Shown: positions 13,701-24,800 of the stretch, piece after piece | Position numbering within the stretch: position 1 is the stretch's first letter | How the letters are laid out: every line of letters begins with the position of its first letter | Assembly: GCF_019649055.1 (NCBI RefSeq) | Contig: NW_026570355.1 | Span: 186,001 to 250,000 of the forward strand | Source of the DNA: Paramacrobiotus metropolitanus | Taxonomy: Eukaryota > Tardigrada > Eutardigrada > Parachela > Macrobiotidae | Direction: 5' to 3' | Length of the DNA: 64,000 bases | Translations under genes and position numbers: made by a program | Notes under the pieces: model-generated | What the model was told of the DNA's origin: nothing | What the model saw: only the letters and a program-made list of their open reading frames with translations | The model's database searches: none

Positions 13701-15179
13701 TTTTATTTTGTGCGGGCGCGATTTGCAATGTCCGTTTAATTGGTTTGGAAAAGAACCGTCAGGGATAAATTTTGATTGCGTAGCATAACTTTTATAAATA
13801 CTGTGCGTTAATGTATAAATATAATGGTTGCCTTGTATAAATTGTTTACTCGTGAAATATTATAGCACAGTAATGGTAAAATAAACATTCAATAAACATT
13901 TATATGAAGTAGTGCAACAGTGAATGCAAATTTGTGGATCAGTGTATAAGTTTCGCTGTACACATGAAGGTTCCTCACACTTAAATAAGAACTAATCTGA
14001 AAATGCGCATTTACAATTATAATTCAAAAATTTGATTAAGCAGTCGGCGATGATATTATTTGTTGAGATCCGAAATAAAAAACTTTGATTTTACCTTGTT
14101 GCATCACTAACAAAGACGCGGCACAGCTACAATTTCCAATGGATTTCATGCGAGAGTGGAATTGTAATTGCTGTACTGAGCACGAGACGTTAAGTGCACA
14201 GAATGAACCGAATTAGGTGAATAACTCAGATCCCAACCCTCCAGCAGGATTGGATCAGAGCACAGACACGCGTCCAACAACTGAGGAATTACTCATCTTC
14301 GTTTGGAGTCGATGTGCGAATCTGCGATCAGTGTGAATCATGTCGTCCAGCCACCTGCGGTCTGCGCTGTCTGTCACTGTCTGCACTGGACAGTGCCGAG
14401 CCGAAGCCAACGGCTACCTGGCTTCCGGTTAATTTATTAATTTTCTCGTGGTCAAAATTATTATGGCGTTAATCAGTTAATATGGTAAAAAACAACAAGC
14501 ATTGCAAATACAATGATTAAATATATTTATTTGCTGCACGAATAATGTACGAGTAATAGGAAAAATTACCGTTTACAGTTCTTTTTCGGGAACGAAAACT
14601 GATTTTCGAAATTCGAAAAATTCAATTTAAAAAAGCATGCTAAAAATCCATCAACAATTTTGATAAAAAAACCTAACGTTATGTGCGGAAAAAATCCGAA
14701 AAATGTCAGTTAAAATATTCTGCCAGATAAAAAAGCTTAATAATATACACGTAAAGAAAATCAAAATAAACTACTAATTAATTAAACAATTTACCGCACT
14801 GCAGTTAGCAAACATATTTATGGCTTAAATAATTGAGAAAGTTACAAAAAATATAAAAAAAAGAAAACCTAAAATCCGAAATAACTAACTAATGAATTTA
14901 CCGCATTGCAGTTAGGAAAAATATCCGTGTCTTAAATTGGTTAAGAAAAGTACAAAAAAAAAACACAAAACCAATGAAAACTTAAAATCCAAAAATAAAC
15001 TACGAGTAATTAACTAGCTTACCCGACTTACCGCACTGCAGCTACAAATAGAAAAAATATTCATGGTTGAAATAATTCAGAAACGTATAAAAAACTATAC
15101 AATAAATATCAAAAGATTAAAAACTGAAATGAGCAAAATATATTTTAAATAGTAAAATTAATGGGAGCACCTGCGCCAT
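1706..15179 (-). CDS. KDM3: KDM3/JMJD1-type histone H3K9 demethylase, zinc finger and JmjC catalytic module
   Basis: Family role: nuclear Fe(II)/2-oxoglutarate dioxygenase that removes methyl groups from H3K9me1/2. Exons in transcript order: 15179-15171, 10873-10738, 10015-9658, 8931-8492, 7704-7486, 6606-6382, 5806-5621, 4999-4778, 4078-3959, 3862-3784, 3392-3134, 2529-2395, 1759-1706. All junctions keep phase and give 813 codons ending EYAGVAE-like at GVAE-stop. The KDM3 C2HC4-type finger is at about residues 274-299 (CDVC...[12 protein letters not shown]). The JmjC fold starts near [12 protein letters not shown] (about 463). The Fe ligands H612 and D614 (TTNLHVD) and H750 (IPAGAPHQ) are present, followed by [14 protein letters not shown], so it should be active. 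The start ATGGCGCAG at 15179 is inferred: it matches the phase-0 entry of exon 10873 and has an in-frame stop upstream. Alternatively these exons are the 3' half of one long KDM3 transcript. The Mutator-like element lies in the first intron. Confidence 0.9.
5190..5460. repeat. diverged intronic tandem duplication, two units
   Basis: Two adjacent units share the order 'aataatcagcaagat / gacaaataaccaac / gagtctgtaa' and 'aataagcaagaattt / gacaaataaccac / gagactgtaa' with many substitutions. The block lies in the KDM3 intron between exons 5621 and 4999. Confidence 0.5.
6838..7155 (+). mobile_element. LINE (non-LTR retrotransposon) fragment, C-terminal end of the reverse transcriptase ORF
   Basis: An open frame of about 105 codons ends in TAA at 7153-7155. 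It carries the signature that ends many animal LINE polyproteins: [16 protein letters not shown], then [16 protein letters not shown], then [20 protein letters not shown]. In the family this tail lies downstream of the reverse transcriptase catalytic core, which is missing here. The piece therefore looks like a 5'-truncated copy. It sits antisense in a KDM3 intron and has no start of its own. Confidence 0.8.
10057..10625. repeat. diverged tandem duplication in a KDM3 intron, two and a half units of about 240 bases
   Basis: Unit 1 (10057-10300) and unit 2 (10305-10530) share ordered landmarks: 'agttccctgt', 'cgctgc(a/g)ttta', 'caaca..c(g/a)caacgca', 'tttctccctgta / ttttcctgtaac', 'gcgc(c)gcatttagcc / gcgccgaatttagtc'. 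A shorter third piece (to about 10625) keeps 'gcgccgcaatta'. Divergence is high, so the event is old. Confidence 0.6.
11215..11366. repeat. left terminal inverted repeat of the Mutator-like element
   Basis: Matches the reverse complement of 14124-14273. The best-conserved stretch is ctgatccaatcctgctggag followed by ggttgggatctgagttattc. Similarity fades after the ccattggaa motif near 11350. Confidence 0.8.
12662..12907 (-). pseudogene. remnant of a Ser/Asn-rich protein with 12-residue repeats inside the Mutator-like element
   Basis: An 81-codon frame contains three 12-residue repeats of the form S-x5-N-(P/L)-S-x3 ([36 protein letters not shown]) before KSF. Related pieces lie at about 11846-11905 on the same strand ([15 protein letters not shown]) and about 13497-13650 on the plus strand ([16 protein letters not shown], with an in-frame stop upstream). 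Three copies in two orientations suggest internal rearrangement of an element gene. I do not recognise the protein. Confidence 0.5.
14124..14273. repeat. right terminal inverted repeat of the Mutator-like element
   Basis: Reverse-complement partner of the left end. It includes ttccaatggatttcat near the inner edge and ends in CACGCGT directly before the second CCAACAACT copy. Confidence 0.8.
14760..15130. repeat. tandem repeat, three AT-rich units of about 106-131 bases
   Basis: Each unit contains 'accgca(c/t)tgcag(t/c)ta' (near 14793, 14899 and 15030), followed by an A-rich stretch and 'aaaactaa/aaataaactac'. It lies just 3' (plus-strand sense) of the Mutator-like element and ends next to the proposed short KDM3 first exon. 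Confidence 0.6.
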
Positions 15180-15832
15180 GCAGATTGAATCGCGGCGCCC
15201 TTATTTGCGTCTGACGCCGGCAATTATCGAAGGATGCCAAGAAAACCCTCAAAAACGTGCACCGCCAAACAAAACACTTGAAAAAATAATCGCCGGGATA
15301 ATGCAATTTTTCACAGCACAACACCACCACACACTTCACCCATTTTTCACCATACTCATGCAATTTTCCGGATAAAATCGCAACCTCAACCGCTCCACAG
15401 AAAATCGTCGTATTTTAATCCGAAATAATTTTGTTCCGCCAACGCCCCATTTTTTTAAAAAAAAACAGCATAATCAATTTTCCACGCCATCGCATCCACA
15501 TAAAATTACACAAAACATCAGCCACAAAAAAAAGCAGAAAAAAAACATTCTCCAGGGAGGACAAAAACCACTCCCGTTCTACTAATAATAATTTGTAATT
15601 AATTAATACGGTAAAAAAAGCATTAATCAAAAATAACCCACTAAAAACCAACGAAATCCTTCTTGAAAAAACACCAAAAAAAATTAGCTAAGCGTACAAC
15701 GCGGGAAGGGAAAACGAGAAAAACGATAAAGGAGAGAAGTAGCGAGAGAGAGACGAAGAGGAAAAACAAAACAACCCGGATCACCGGTCAACAAACAAAC
15801 AAACAACGCGCATCTCTTGTTTTCGGTGTTGT

Positions 15833-18800
15833 TCAGGTGCTCGGCGCGCTACCGGCGTCGGGCAGCGGGATTTCTTCGGTGTTGGGCGCTTCGTTGGCGG
15901 AGGACTCCGGGGCGATCTCCACGGTGACCGTCTCGGTGACAATCGGCGATTTTTCCGTGGCGTCCACGGCGCTGGGCGTGGCCGCTTCCGTTAAGGGGAT
16001 TTCTTTCGTTTCCGCGTCGCTGGAGATGCCTGTAAAAATTCCAATATTATTAACAAATTCTTAAATAAATCCACCACAAAAACCGCGGATAAAAGGTGCG
16101 AAAGTTGCCTCAAGGAACGGACGGCATTTACTGAATTTTGGCGATAAATAATGACTCGCAAATAAACGGCAAATTTACTCACAATTCCAATTTAAAATCG
16201 TCGCAAGAAAAATTCACCCAAGTGGCCAAGTCTTAATTTTATTAATTTATAATAACTTGCACTGACAAGAAAACTCCAATAGCATTTTAATTTTAAACTG
16301 ATTTAGTTTTAAAATAATTTTTATAATTTTGAAACCTCCGAATCGTTTAAAAATTTGTAGATTACGTAAGTAGTATTTTACTGCTGTAATTTAAAAATTA
16401 AAATTCAGAAATATACTCCACCAATTAAAAACTGAATTATTACAGTACTCTTCACAAAGGTTGGAAAATTATTATTTAACACCTCTTTTAAATCTACTAT
16501 GCAATTTTAGAACAGAATTATCGTTTCGAAGAAAAAGTATTTAAAAATTCGCAAATCTCACATTCCCTTCAGCATGAAAATTATTCTGGGAATTTCTGAA
16601 AATAGAAGACCTTCGATTTTATTAAGACTGTTTTTAAAACTTTAAGATTTTCTATTGAGAGTAAGATTTTAGTAAGCTTATTTTTAATTTAAAAAATTTC
16701 AAAATAAATTTCCAAGGCGAAGAAAACCCCACCCGTCAACGTAAGATATACAGCATGAATATAATTTAATACAAGAAAATTATTAAAACAAATGCCATAA
16801 TCCTCACCGTTATTCTCCACAACGGAATCCTTGCTTTCATCAACGACCTCCTTGACCACCGTCCCAGTCCCAGGTTTCCCGCCGTCCTCATCACAGATGC
16901 GCAGCCGCGGCCGCTGCTCATCCTCCTCCTCCTCATCCGAGTTGGGATAGCTGACGATGGGCGCCGCGGCGGCGGCGGCCACCTTCTCGGCCCCGCCGCC
17001 TGCGTCGCCCTCGTCGGTGGTGGTGTTAGACAGTGTGGGGGGTGGTGGGGGTGTGTGTGCGGTGGTCTCAACAGCCACTACGGTGACCAGCGTCTCCTGC
17101 GCCACCACGGGCGCCGCTGCGATGGGCGCCTCAACACGGCCGCCCGCCCCGGCGGTCACCTGTTCACTCACAATGCTCCCCGCGTTGGTGGTCGTCGTCG
17201 TCGTCGTGGTGGTCAGTGTGGACGCCGCGATGGGTGTCGGTGTGGGCAGGGTTTCGGATTTCTCCGCGATGATCATACTCTGAGATCTATACAGAATAAT
17301 TTCCGATTTTATGAAATAAATTCACCGGAAAATTAACAAGAAAAATGGCCATAGTTCATGGCGTCGTAAATTCAATTTAAATTAACATCATAGATAATTT
17401 TAAATCCTGTAATTTATTCCGGGATGATCATACTCTGAGATCTACAGAAAAAACTCCAATATTTATAAAATCACGTCACCGTAAAAATCTGAATTCAGAA
17501 TAATAAAAAACTCAGACATAAATTTTATTAACAGCTTTTACATTAACTTCAGTTGTATCAAAATTAAAATTCCCGGACCGTATTATAACAGGGTATTAAA
17601 CGTGCGAGTTGTTAGTTTGTACTAACTACTGAAAAAAACGTAGTACAGTGACCGCAGCATGCGGAATCGACGAGGCAAAGGTCGTAACCACACATCTGGC
17701 TTTCATTAAGCACTTAAATTTAAATGTAGAAATGAACAGAATTTTTTAATAAATAAACAGAGTAAATATCTGAAAGAAGATCAAACAAATTCTCAGCATG
17801 CTAAAAAAAAATACAAGATAAAGAGAATCAACAATTTACGCACGTTCCATAAAAATTAATTTCAAAATGTCAGTGCCAGAAAAAGCCACAATTTAAGGCC
17901 GGTAAAATTCCACAGAATGACTAACAAAATTTTATCAACCAAGAAACCAGAAACAATTAATTAGAAAAAGAATCGAGCGCAAAATACTGCAAATAAACTG
18001 TTTAAATGCTGAATAAAAATAGAATTGTCCAGGGAAAAAATGAGAAAATTGGGGACAAATCCTGTACCTGCTCTCAACAACGGTCTCCACCGCCGGCGCC
18101 TTCTCCTTGCCCTCCTCCTTGTCCTTCTCCTTCCCGCCGGTGGCCACCGGCATCATGGAGGTGGCAATGGCGCTGAGCATGGTCAGGGGACAGGGCTCGC
18201 CCGCCTGCGGGGCGCTGCTGGTGGTGGTCGGCGGGGACACCTTCCCGCCCTTCCCACTGACCGCCTCCTTCTCCTTGGGACTGGGCGACTTCTTCTTGCC
18301 CATCTTGGGACTCTGGCGGGCGGCCGGCGGCACCTCCGGAACAGCCTTCCGGGACGCCGCGGGCTCGGTGGCGTGCTTGCTGGTGGGCGGGGCGGCATCC
18401 TGGAGGTTGCCGGGAAGACTGGCCGGGGAACTGCGCGCCACGGGTGACTGCCCGGCGGCTGGGTGGTAAGGCAGCGGGAAGCCGCCGGCGGTGGGCAGGG
18501 GCGGTGAGGGAATGGAGAAGTTGTGCAGGGCCTGCATGGCGCCCGTGATCACCCCTGCAAACACACACGACGTGACGACCGCCGTCCACTACGCCATCCC
18601 GTTGATTTATGAAGGATCATTATGCAATTAATTCAAATTACCATTCAACTGAATGCAAATGAATGGAACATAAATAACAAGCTATAAACATAAGTACGAG
18701 TATAACATAAATTAAATCATACGCTGTTTAAAACCAATGGGCTCGATTACTTAATTCAATAATACTGCTTCAATCTGACAAACGCTTAGGGAATTACTCG

Positions 18801-21800
18801 TGTAAACGAAACTACTGCAAGTTTGCAAATTGATAATCTGTTGGCAGTACGTTGAACGGTTGAAGTATGATGTATACGGTGTACAACAGCAAACCGTAGT
18901 ACAGTGACTCCCGAAAATATTCAAAAATATATGCGGCGTTTCAGACAGATCACTAAATTAAAATCCTGCTTAAGTGCATACTCGTACATTTTTATAAAAA
19001 TAAATATTGTAATAATTTAAAAGTTATCAACCCATTCTAATTCCAGATAGTGTAGCAAATTAAATTGGACATAAATAAAAAAAAGTTGTAAAACACTTGT
19101 CAAAAACCGTTTTAACGGTAAAATAAATCGATTGGTGTATACTGTGTACCCAAAATACTGCATATTAAAATAAATAAATGAGAAAAAATTAATGAAAGCA
19201 AAATTAAAAATGTTCAAATATAGAAAAACATAAAATCCAATCACAATAAATCAGAAAACTACGAAATCGAGTACATAAACGGAAAAATATCGTACAACCA
19301 AAAATCAGCTGCGTGCACGTACCGGTCAAGGGATTGCTGTTGGGCCGCAGATCCGGCGACGTGGCCGTGGAGCGCACAGCGCGATTATTCGCGGCGGCGG
19401 CGGCCATGCGGTACTGTTCCTCGGCGCTGCGCATCTGCGCCGGCATCATCCCGGCGTAGATCATACTGGGATCCCATTGGCCGGCCTGCCCGGGCAGATG
19501 CAGCGGATACCCGCCCGGACCGCCCATCACCACGCCGCCGCCGGCGCCCCACGCACCCGGCGCCCCAGGGGCGAACGGCGTCCCGGCTGGGTAGAAGAAG
19601 GGGGCGAAGCCCGGCGGGAACTGCTGCTGGCCGGGATGCGGGGGCTGTTGTTGCTGCTGGCTGCCGGCCGGGTAGGGGGCGCTGGTCCCCGAAGAGCGGG
19701 GGTAGCCGGGGGCGGTGGGCGTGCCGCTCTGCGCCGGTTGCGGATTGCTGACGGGGGAGTTGCGCGGGACGTACGGGGAGGGGGTGGTGGCGCGGAAGGG
19801 CGAGGTGGTCCCGCCTACGGGCATTTATTCAATGGTCAAACCAAATTTCTTGCGAAATAAAATACGCATTTGAATTAAAATACCTAAATTCATCAAAACT
19901 AGAGTTTTCAATATAACAAATTATTTATAGACCAATTTTCAGCGAAGAAATGACAGAATTAAATTAAGATCTGGCAAAAAGGCAGTTACTAATATGATAA
20001 AACCTTAACAAGGAAAAAATCACATCAATTACCGCATCGTCAAGAAATCACAACGTTTTCTAGAAAAATATCCCGATTAAACTGAAATACCATGATTCCT
20101 CAAGCTTCAAAGCAATCTCATTTCAAAATCAAAAAAGTCGTTGTTTATTTCAGTGATGGAGAAGTTAATTGTCTGCACATAATAAATATTTTTTTAGAAA
20201 GACAGTTGAAGCGGAGAATCACGGGGCGCAATAAAAACCTGACGAAGAACAACTGACCAAACGATTTTGGAGAAAACGGAGAAAAAATTACCTGATTTGT
20301 TACATCGTCTAAAAGCAGATGCTGTCAAAAATTAGCATAAAAATTCAATATTTTGTTCAAAACGTGATTTAAAAAGCAAAAATTAATTTTCCAAATATGA
20401 TAAATATTAAATCCTATGATAGAAACAACGAAATTAGTGATAGACATCAAGTATCAACATCAAGTATAATTTAAAACATCAAGTATAATTTAAAAAAATC
20501 CAGAACCGTCACAAAATCGTCGGAATCTCCCTCCCAATCCTTACCTGATTGCTGATGCGCGCCGCCTCCGCGGTTGGAATGCGCCTGGGCCACCGGCGGC
20601 TGCGGGTGGCTGGCGGTGGACTGCTGCGGCTGATAATTATACGGCGCCTGGTAAGACGCGGCGCTGGGAGTAGGGTAGCGGTGGGGATGCCCGCCGGGGG
20701 ATGGCTGATAATAATCCACAGGTGGGGGCGCTGCGTTGGGGGGCGGGGCGGCGTTGGAAGGGTACGGAGGCGCGGCTGCCGCGTGGACTGTCGCCGGCGG
20801 CGGTTGCGCCGGGTGGAAGTTGTTGTTGCGGTGCAGATAGTCGGCGGGGGCGTCGCGGTCACCGCCGCCGACGCGTTCCCGCGCGAAATCCGCCGTGGAA
20901 GTCTACAGCCACGCAGTCCATCAGCATAGCCATTTTATTAAAAAAAATTATGCGTTAAGTTTTTCCATTGTCACACGACCGGCTTACCCATCTTTGTGAA
21001 ACGTCCAATGACTTAAAATATTGTAAAAAATTTCATTTTTTGAAAGTAATAACGAAACAGTCTAAATTATTATAACTTTTCATTTAATTTTGGTGAATTG
21101 ATGACACTGTAAAATATTTTGTAAGAATGTAATTAGAGAACGTAGAAATAAAACTAATGAAAAAATAAAAATATTACGGAAACCGAAATAAAACACCAGT
21201 TCAACAACTATATAATTTGAAAAGCACAAAAACACTTTATCTGAAGATCACTGAAAGAATTGTAAAAACGTAACCGAGTGGTCGTTACGTGAAAAAATCA
21301 GCAACCATTAATCGCCGTCATGAAATGAAATTCGAAAACAACTTTCTTAACATCATACATGGCACCAATGTGTTTACTTCCACATGAATCGAAGACGCTG
21401 CCACTACACTACAATGTTTCTGCAAAATTTACTACCACTCTGAGCGCAACACGTTACAAACATCTATTATTATTCATTAATTATGATATCATTGGATTAT
21501 TATAATCGTTAGAAATCCCATTAAGAAAATATTACTTCCATTCATTAATTAATGAGTGAAAAACAATGAAAACTAACAAGGAAATAACTAGCACGTTTAA
21601 CGAAATTAATGTGTTAATTAAATCGCTCACTAATTAATAAGAAATAATTACATAATAAAGCTAAAAAATAAGAATTCAGAGAATATCAGGAATAAGTAAA
21701 TCAATAAGAAACAACTTAACTAGTAAAATACAATGAGTTACCAGGAAACTGGTCGGTACCTGTGGCTGCGGTTGCGCGGCGACTCTGGCCATCTTCTTCG

Positions 21801-24800
21801 GGACCACCGGGTCGCCACTTCCCGCTGCGGACGCCGTCAGTGTCGGTTTCGTCGTCAAATGCGGCCACGTCGGAATCCCGACGCTAACCGGCGTAGCCGC
21901 ATTACTCTTCCCCGGCTTCTCCTCCGTCTCCTTCTCCTTCAATTTAAACCGTTCTTAGCCGCTTTTTCCAATGATTAAACTCACAATTAAACAAAAATTT
22001 AACTGTTCATCTCAAATTGTTCAAATCCTTACAAAGTCCCGTGTGATTTTTTAAGATGATTTGCTATGAAGCTGGAAATGTGCGATAATCACAATTTCCG
22101 AACATATTTTCCGACTTTCTTTCTGTTATAAACCAAGGAAATATGAAAAGTATTGTCCAAGCACTGGTATAATATCGTTATTTTCACCAGTGGGATTTCT
22201 CCACCGAATAATATTAAAAAAGAATTTTTGTTACTGATATAAATAGTAATTAACAAAATTCCCCACCCTCACCTTCTCCTTGCCCTCCCGCACTGCCTCC
22301 GCCTTCTCCGCGGCCTCCTTCTTCCCGCGCCCCTTCTTCTTGGCCGGGGCCACCACCACCGGCGGCGGCGGTACTACCTCCGGCGGCTTCTCCACCTTGG
22401 GTTCCTCTTTTTTCGGACTGGGGGCCTTCTTTTTCACTTCCGGGGGCGGCGGAGGGGGCGCCGCCACCGGCGCCGGGGGAGGCGGGGTGGGAAGACGCGC
22501 GGGCGGCACGTCCATCTCCTCGTCGTCTGTGTCGTCGTCCTCGGCGTAGCTGACGTAGTGCTTCTTGGCGCGCGCCGTCATTTGGCGCCCGAAGGCGGTG
22601 GATTTCACGGTGTCCTTCGTTTTGCTGTCTTTGGCGCGGGTGGCGCGGCTGCCGGTGGTTTTGGTTAACGAGTCCTCGGATAGATCCCCACCGTCCTCGC
22701 TCTCTTCGTCCTCTTCCAACGAGGATTTGATTTCTTCGTCTGAGTCGACGCGGGACACGCGGCCCATGCGTTTTTTCGGCGGGAGACGCGGTTGCGCCGC
22801 TTCCGCTTTCGGCTGCAATAATAATAATTTTTAATTTCCATTCACGGGTTTTTGAAAAAATTTTCCACCCGAGATAAACCAATACAATTTTTTTAGAATA
22901 TAAAAAAATTATATTTCAAAACAATTTTAAACGCTATACCCGGACAATCGAAGACGTTGACTTGCAAAAATATATTTTCAAAATCAAAGTACGAATGATA
23001 ATGAAGTTTACAGCGAACATACCAGCAATTAATTCTGTCACCGCTTAATCCACTGCTCTACGACTTTACCAGATATCACGCACAAGTCGAAATCAACCGC
23101 AAGAAAATTTGTGCAACAAAAATGGTCTGCTTCTCGTAATACTGCCCTGTCCGGGATCCGCTTCTAATAAACATTCTTATTTTTATTAAATAAATCAACT
23201 GCTTAAAAACTTTAAAAGGAAGATACACGTAGAAGAGGAAATCTGTAAAATCAGACGATATAACAAACACTAGAAAAATATATTACTCCCAGTTTCACTT
23301 CAACGTTAAATTTTTTTTCGTTAATCAATAATTAAAACCGATAAATAAGAAATAAAAGATATAATAACCCGCATTTCAAATAATATCACCATTCAAATCC
23401 GCATTCAAAATAACCGCAATTTTATGCAAAAACTAGAAAACTTCCGTAAAATACCACAACAATTTAAGTCAACACTGAATTTGCAAAAAATCTGCATTTA
23501 AAATCGAGAAATGCATCTCAACGACCACGCCTACCTTGGGCGGACTGGGCGAGCGCTGCTTCCGCTTGCCGGGCGTGATCTTGGCCAGTTTCTGCTTGGA
23601 GAACTTGCTCAATCCCCAGCTCTCCTCCTCCTGATCCGATGAGCCCTCCGAGCTGATATCGTTGCGCGGCAACGCCAACGGTTCCTCATCGTCGTCGTCC
23701 TCATCTTCGGACACCATCTTCTTGGTCTCTTTCGGCGAAATGGAGGCCTTCTTCGCCGGGGATTTGGCTTTGGGCGCCGGTTTGGCGGGCGGCGTCTTGG
23801 TCGCGGAAGCGGCGGCTTTGGAGCCCGGTGGGCGGCCGCGCGGCCGTTTCGCCGCGGAAGACGATTCCTTCGCGGAATGCGAGCGCTTCTTGGATGCCGG
23901 CGGGGTCACCGAGGGTTTTCGCTGATTTTTCGCCGGGACTTTCTTGGGTTTTTCCACCGAAAGCGGAGTTTCTGCAGCGGCAATGAATAATTCAATTAAA
24001 TATTAATAAAACTGTACTATAGTTTCCAAATCCCAATCTTCAAGCTAAATCGACAATTTGAAAAATCAGATTTTTTGCCGGCGCTTTCTTAGATTTTTCC
24101 ACCGAAACTGGCGTTTCTGCAGCGGTAATTAGTGTCAAATTTATTATTAATAAAACTGAAAAATAATTTCCAAATCAAAATCTTCAAAATTACATTAAAA
24201 CCCCAATTTGGAAAATTAAATTATGGATTTAGTCGTAAATTTATTTTAAGCAATTTAATAATGCCGTTTCTGCAAAAGCGGATAAACTTGGTTTTGCACG
24301 ATTAAAGTGTAAACGAATTTCGTTCCGTTTCATAAAATTTTACCCTGCGGTTGCTTTTGATATCAGCTGAGGTTTAGAAAAGTCGTAGAACAGTGGATTA
24401 AAAACCGCATCAAAACAGTGGATCAAATACAAAAGAACGGCCGTGAAAATCAATATGCTACTGCTTCTTAAAAAATTAACTAACTAAATCTTTATAATTT
24501 TTATGGAGATTTTATTCAGTTTTCATGCTTTTTCCTCAGAATATTCTAAGTCGGAGTTTATTTATCTTTTACATCCTAGTCAGAATCTGAATAAACGATT
24601 CCCGGATTTGCAGGTACACTGTAATTTGAATCACGTAAAACGAAATCAAATTAAACTGATCAACTGCATATTTATTTCTAAATTCCAATAATTAACAAAC
24701 AAGCAAAAATAAACCGGCAAATTATTTTCCGAAACAAACTCATTAATATTAGTCTTCAGTTTTTAAATTAAATTACATTAGTTAATTTACCATTATTCAC

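Larger units (their letters stand above)
11215..14273. mobile_element. Mutator-like (MULE) DNA transposon with long TIRs and a 9-base target duplication
   Basis: A 3,059-base element is bounded by inverted ends that begin ACGCGTGCCTGTGCTCTG on the left. Read inwards from the right the end is ACGCGTGTCTGTGCTCTG. The inverted similarity runs for about 150 bases, as far as the 'atccattggaa' motif on both sides. The flanks carry a perfect direct repeat CCAACAACT (11206-11214 and 14274-14282). Long TIRs with a 9-base target duplication are the hallmark of the Mutator superfamily. I see no intact transposase; the interior holds AT-rich sequence and degraded repeats of a Ser/Asn-rich protein. The element lies in the intron between KDM3 exons 15171 and 10873. 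Confidence 0.85.
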
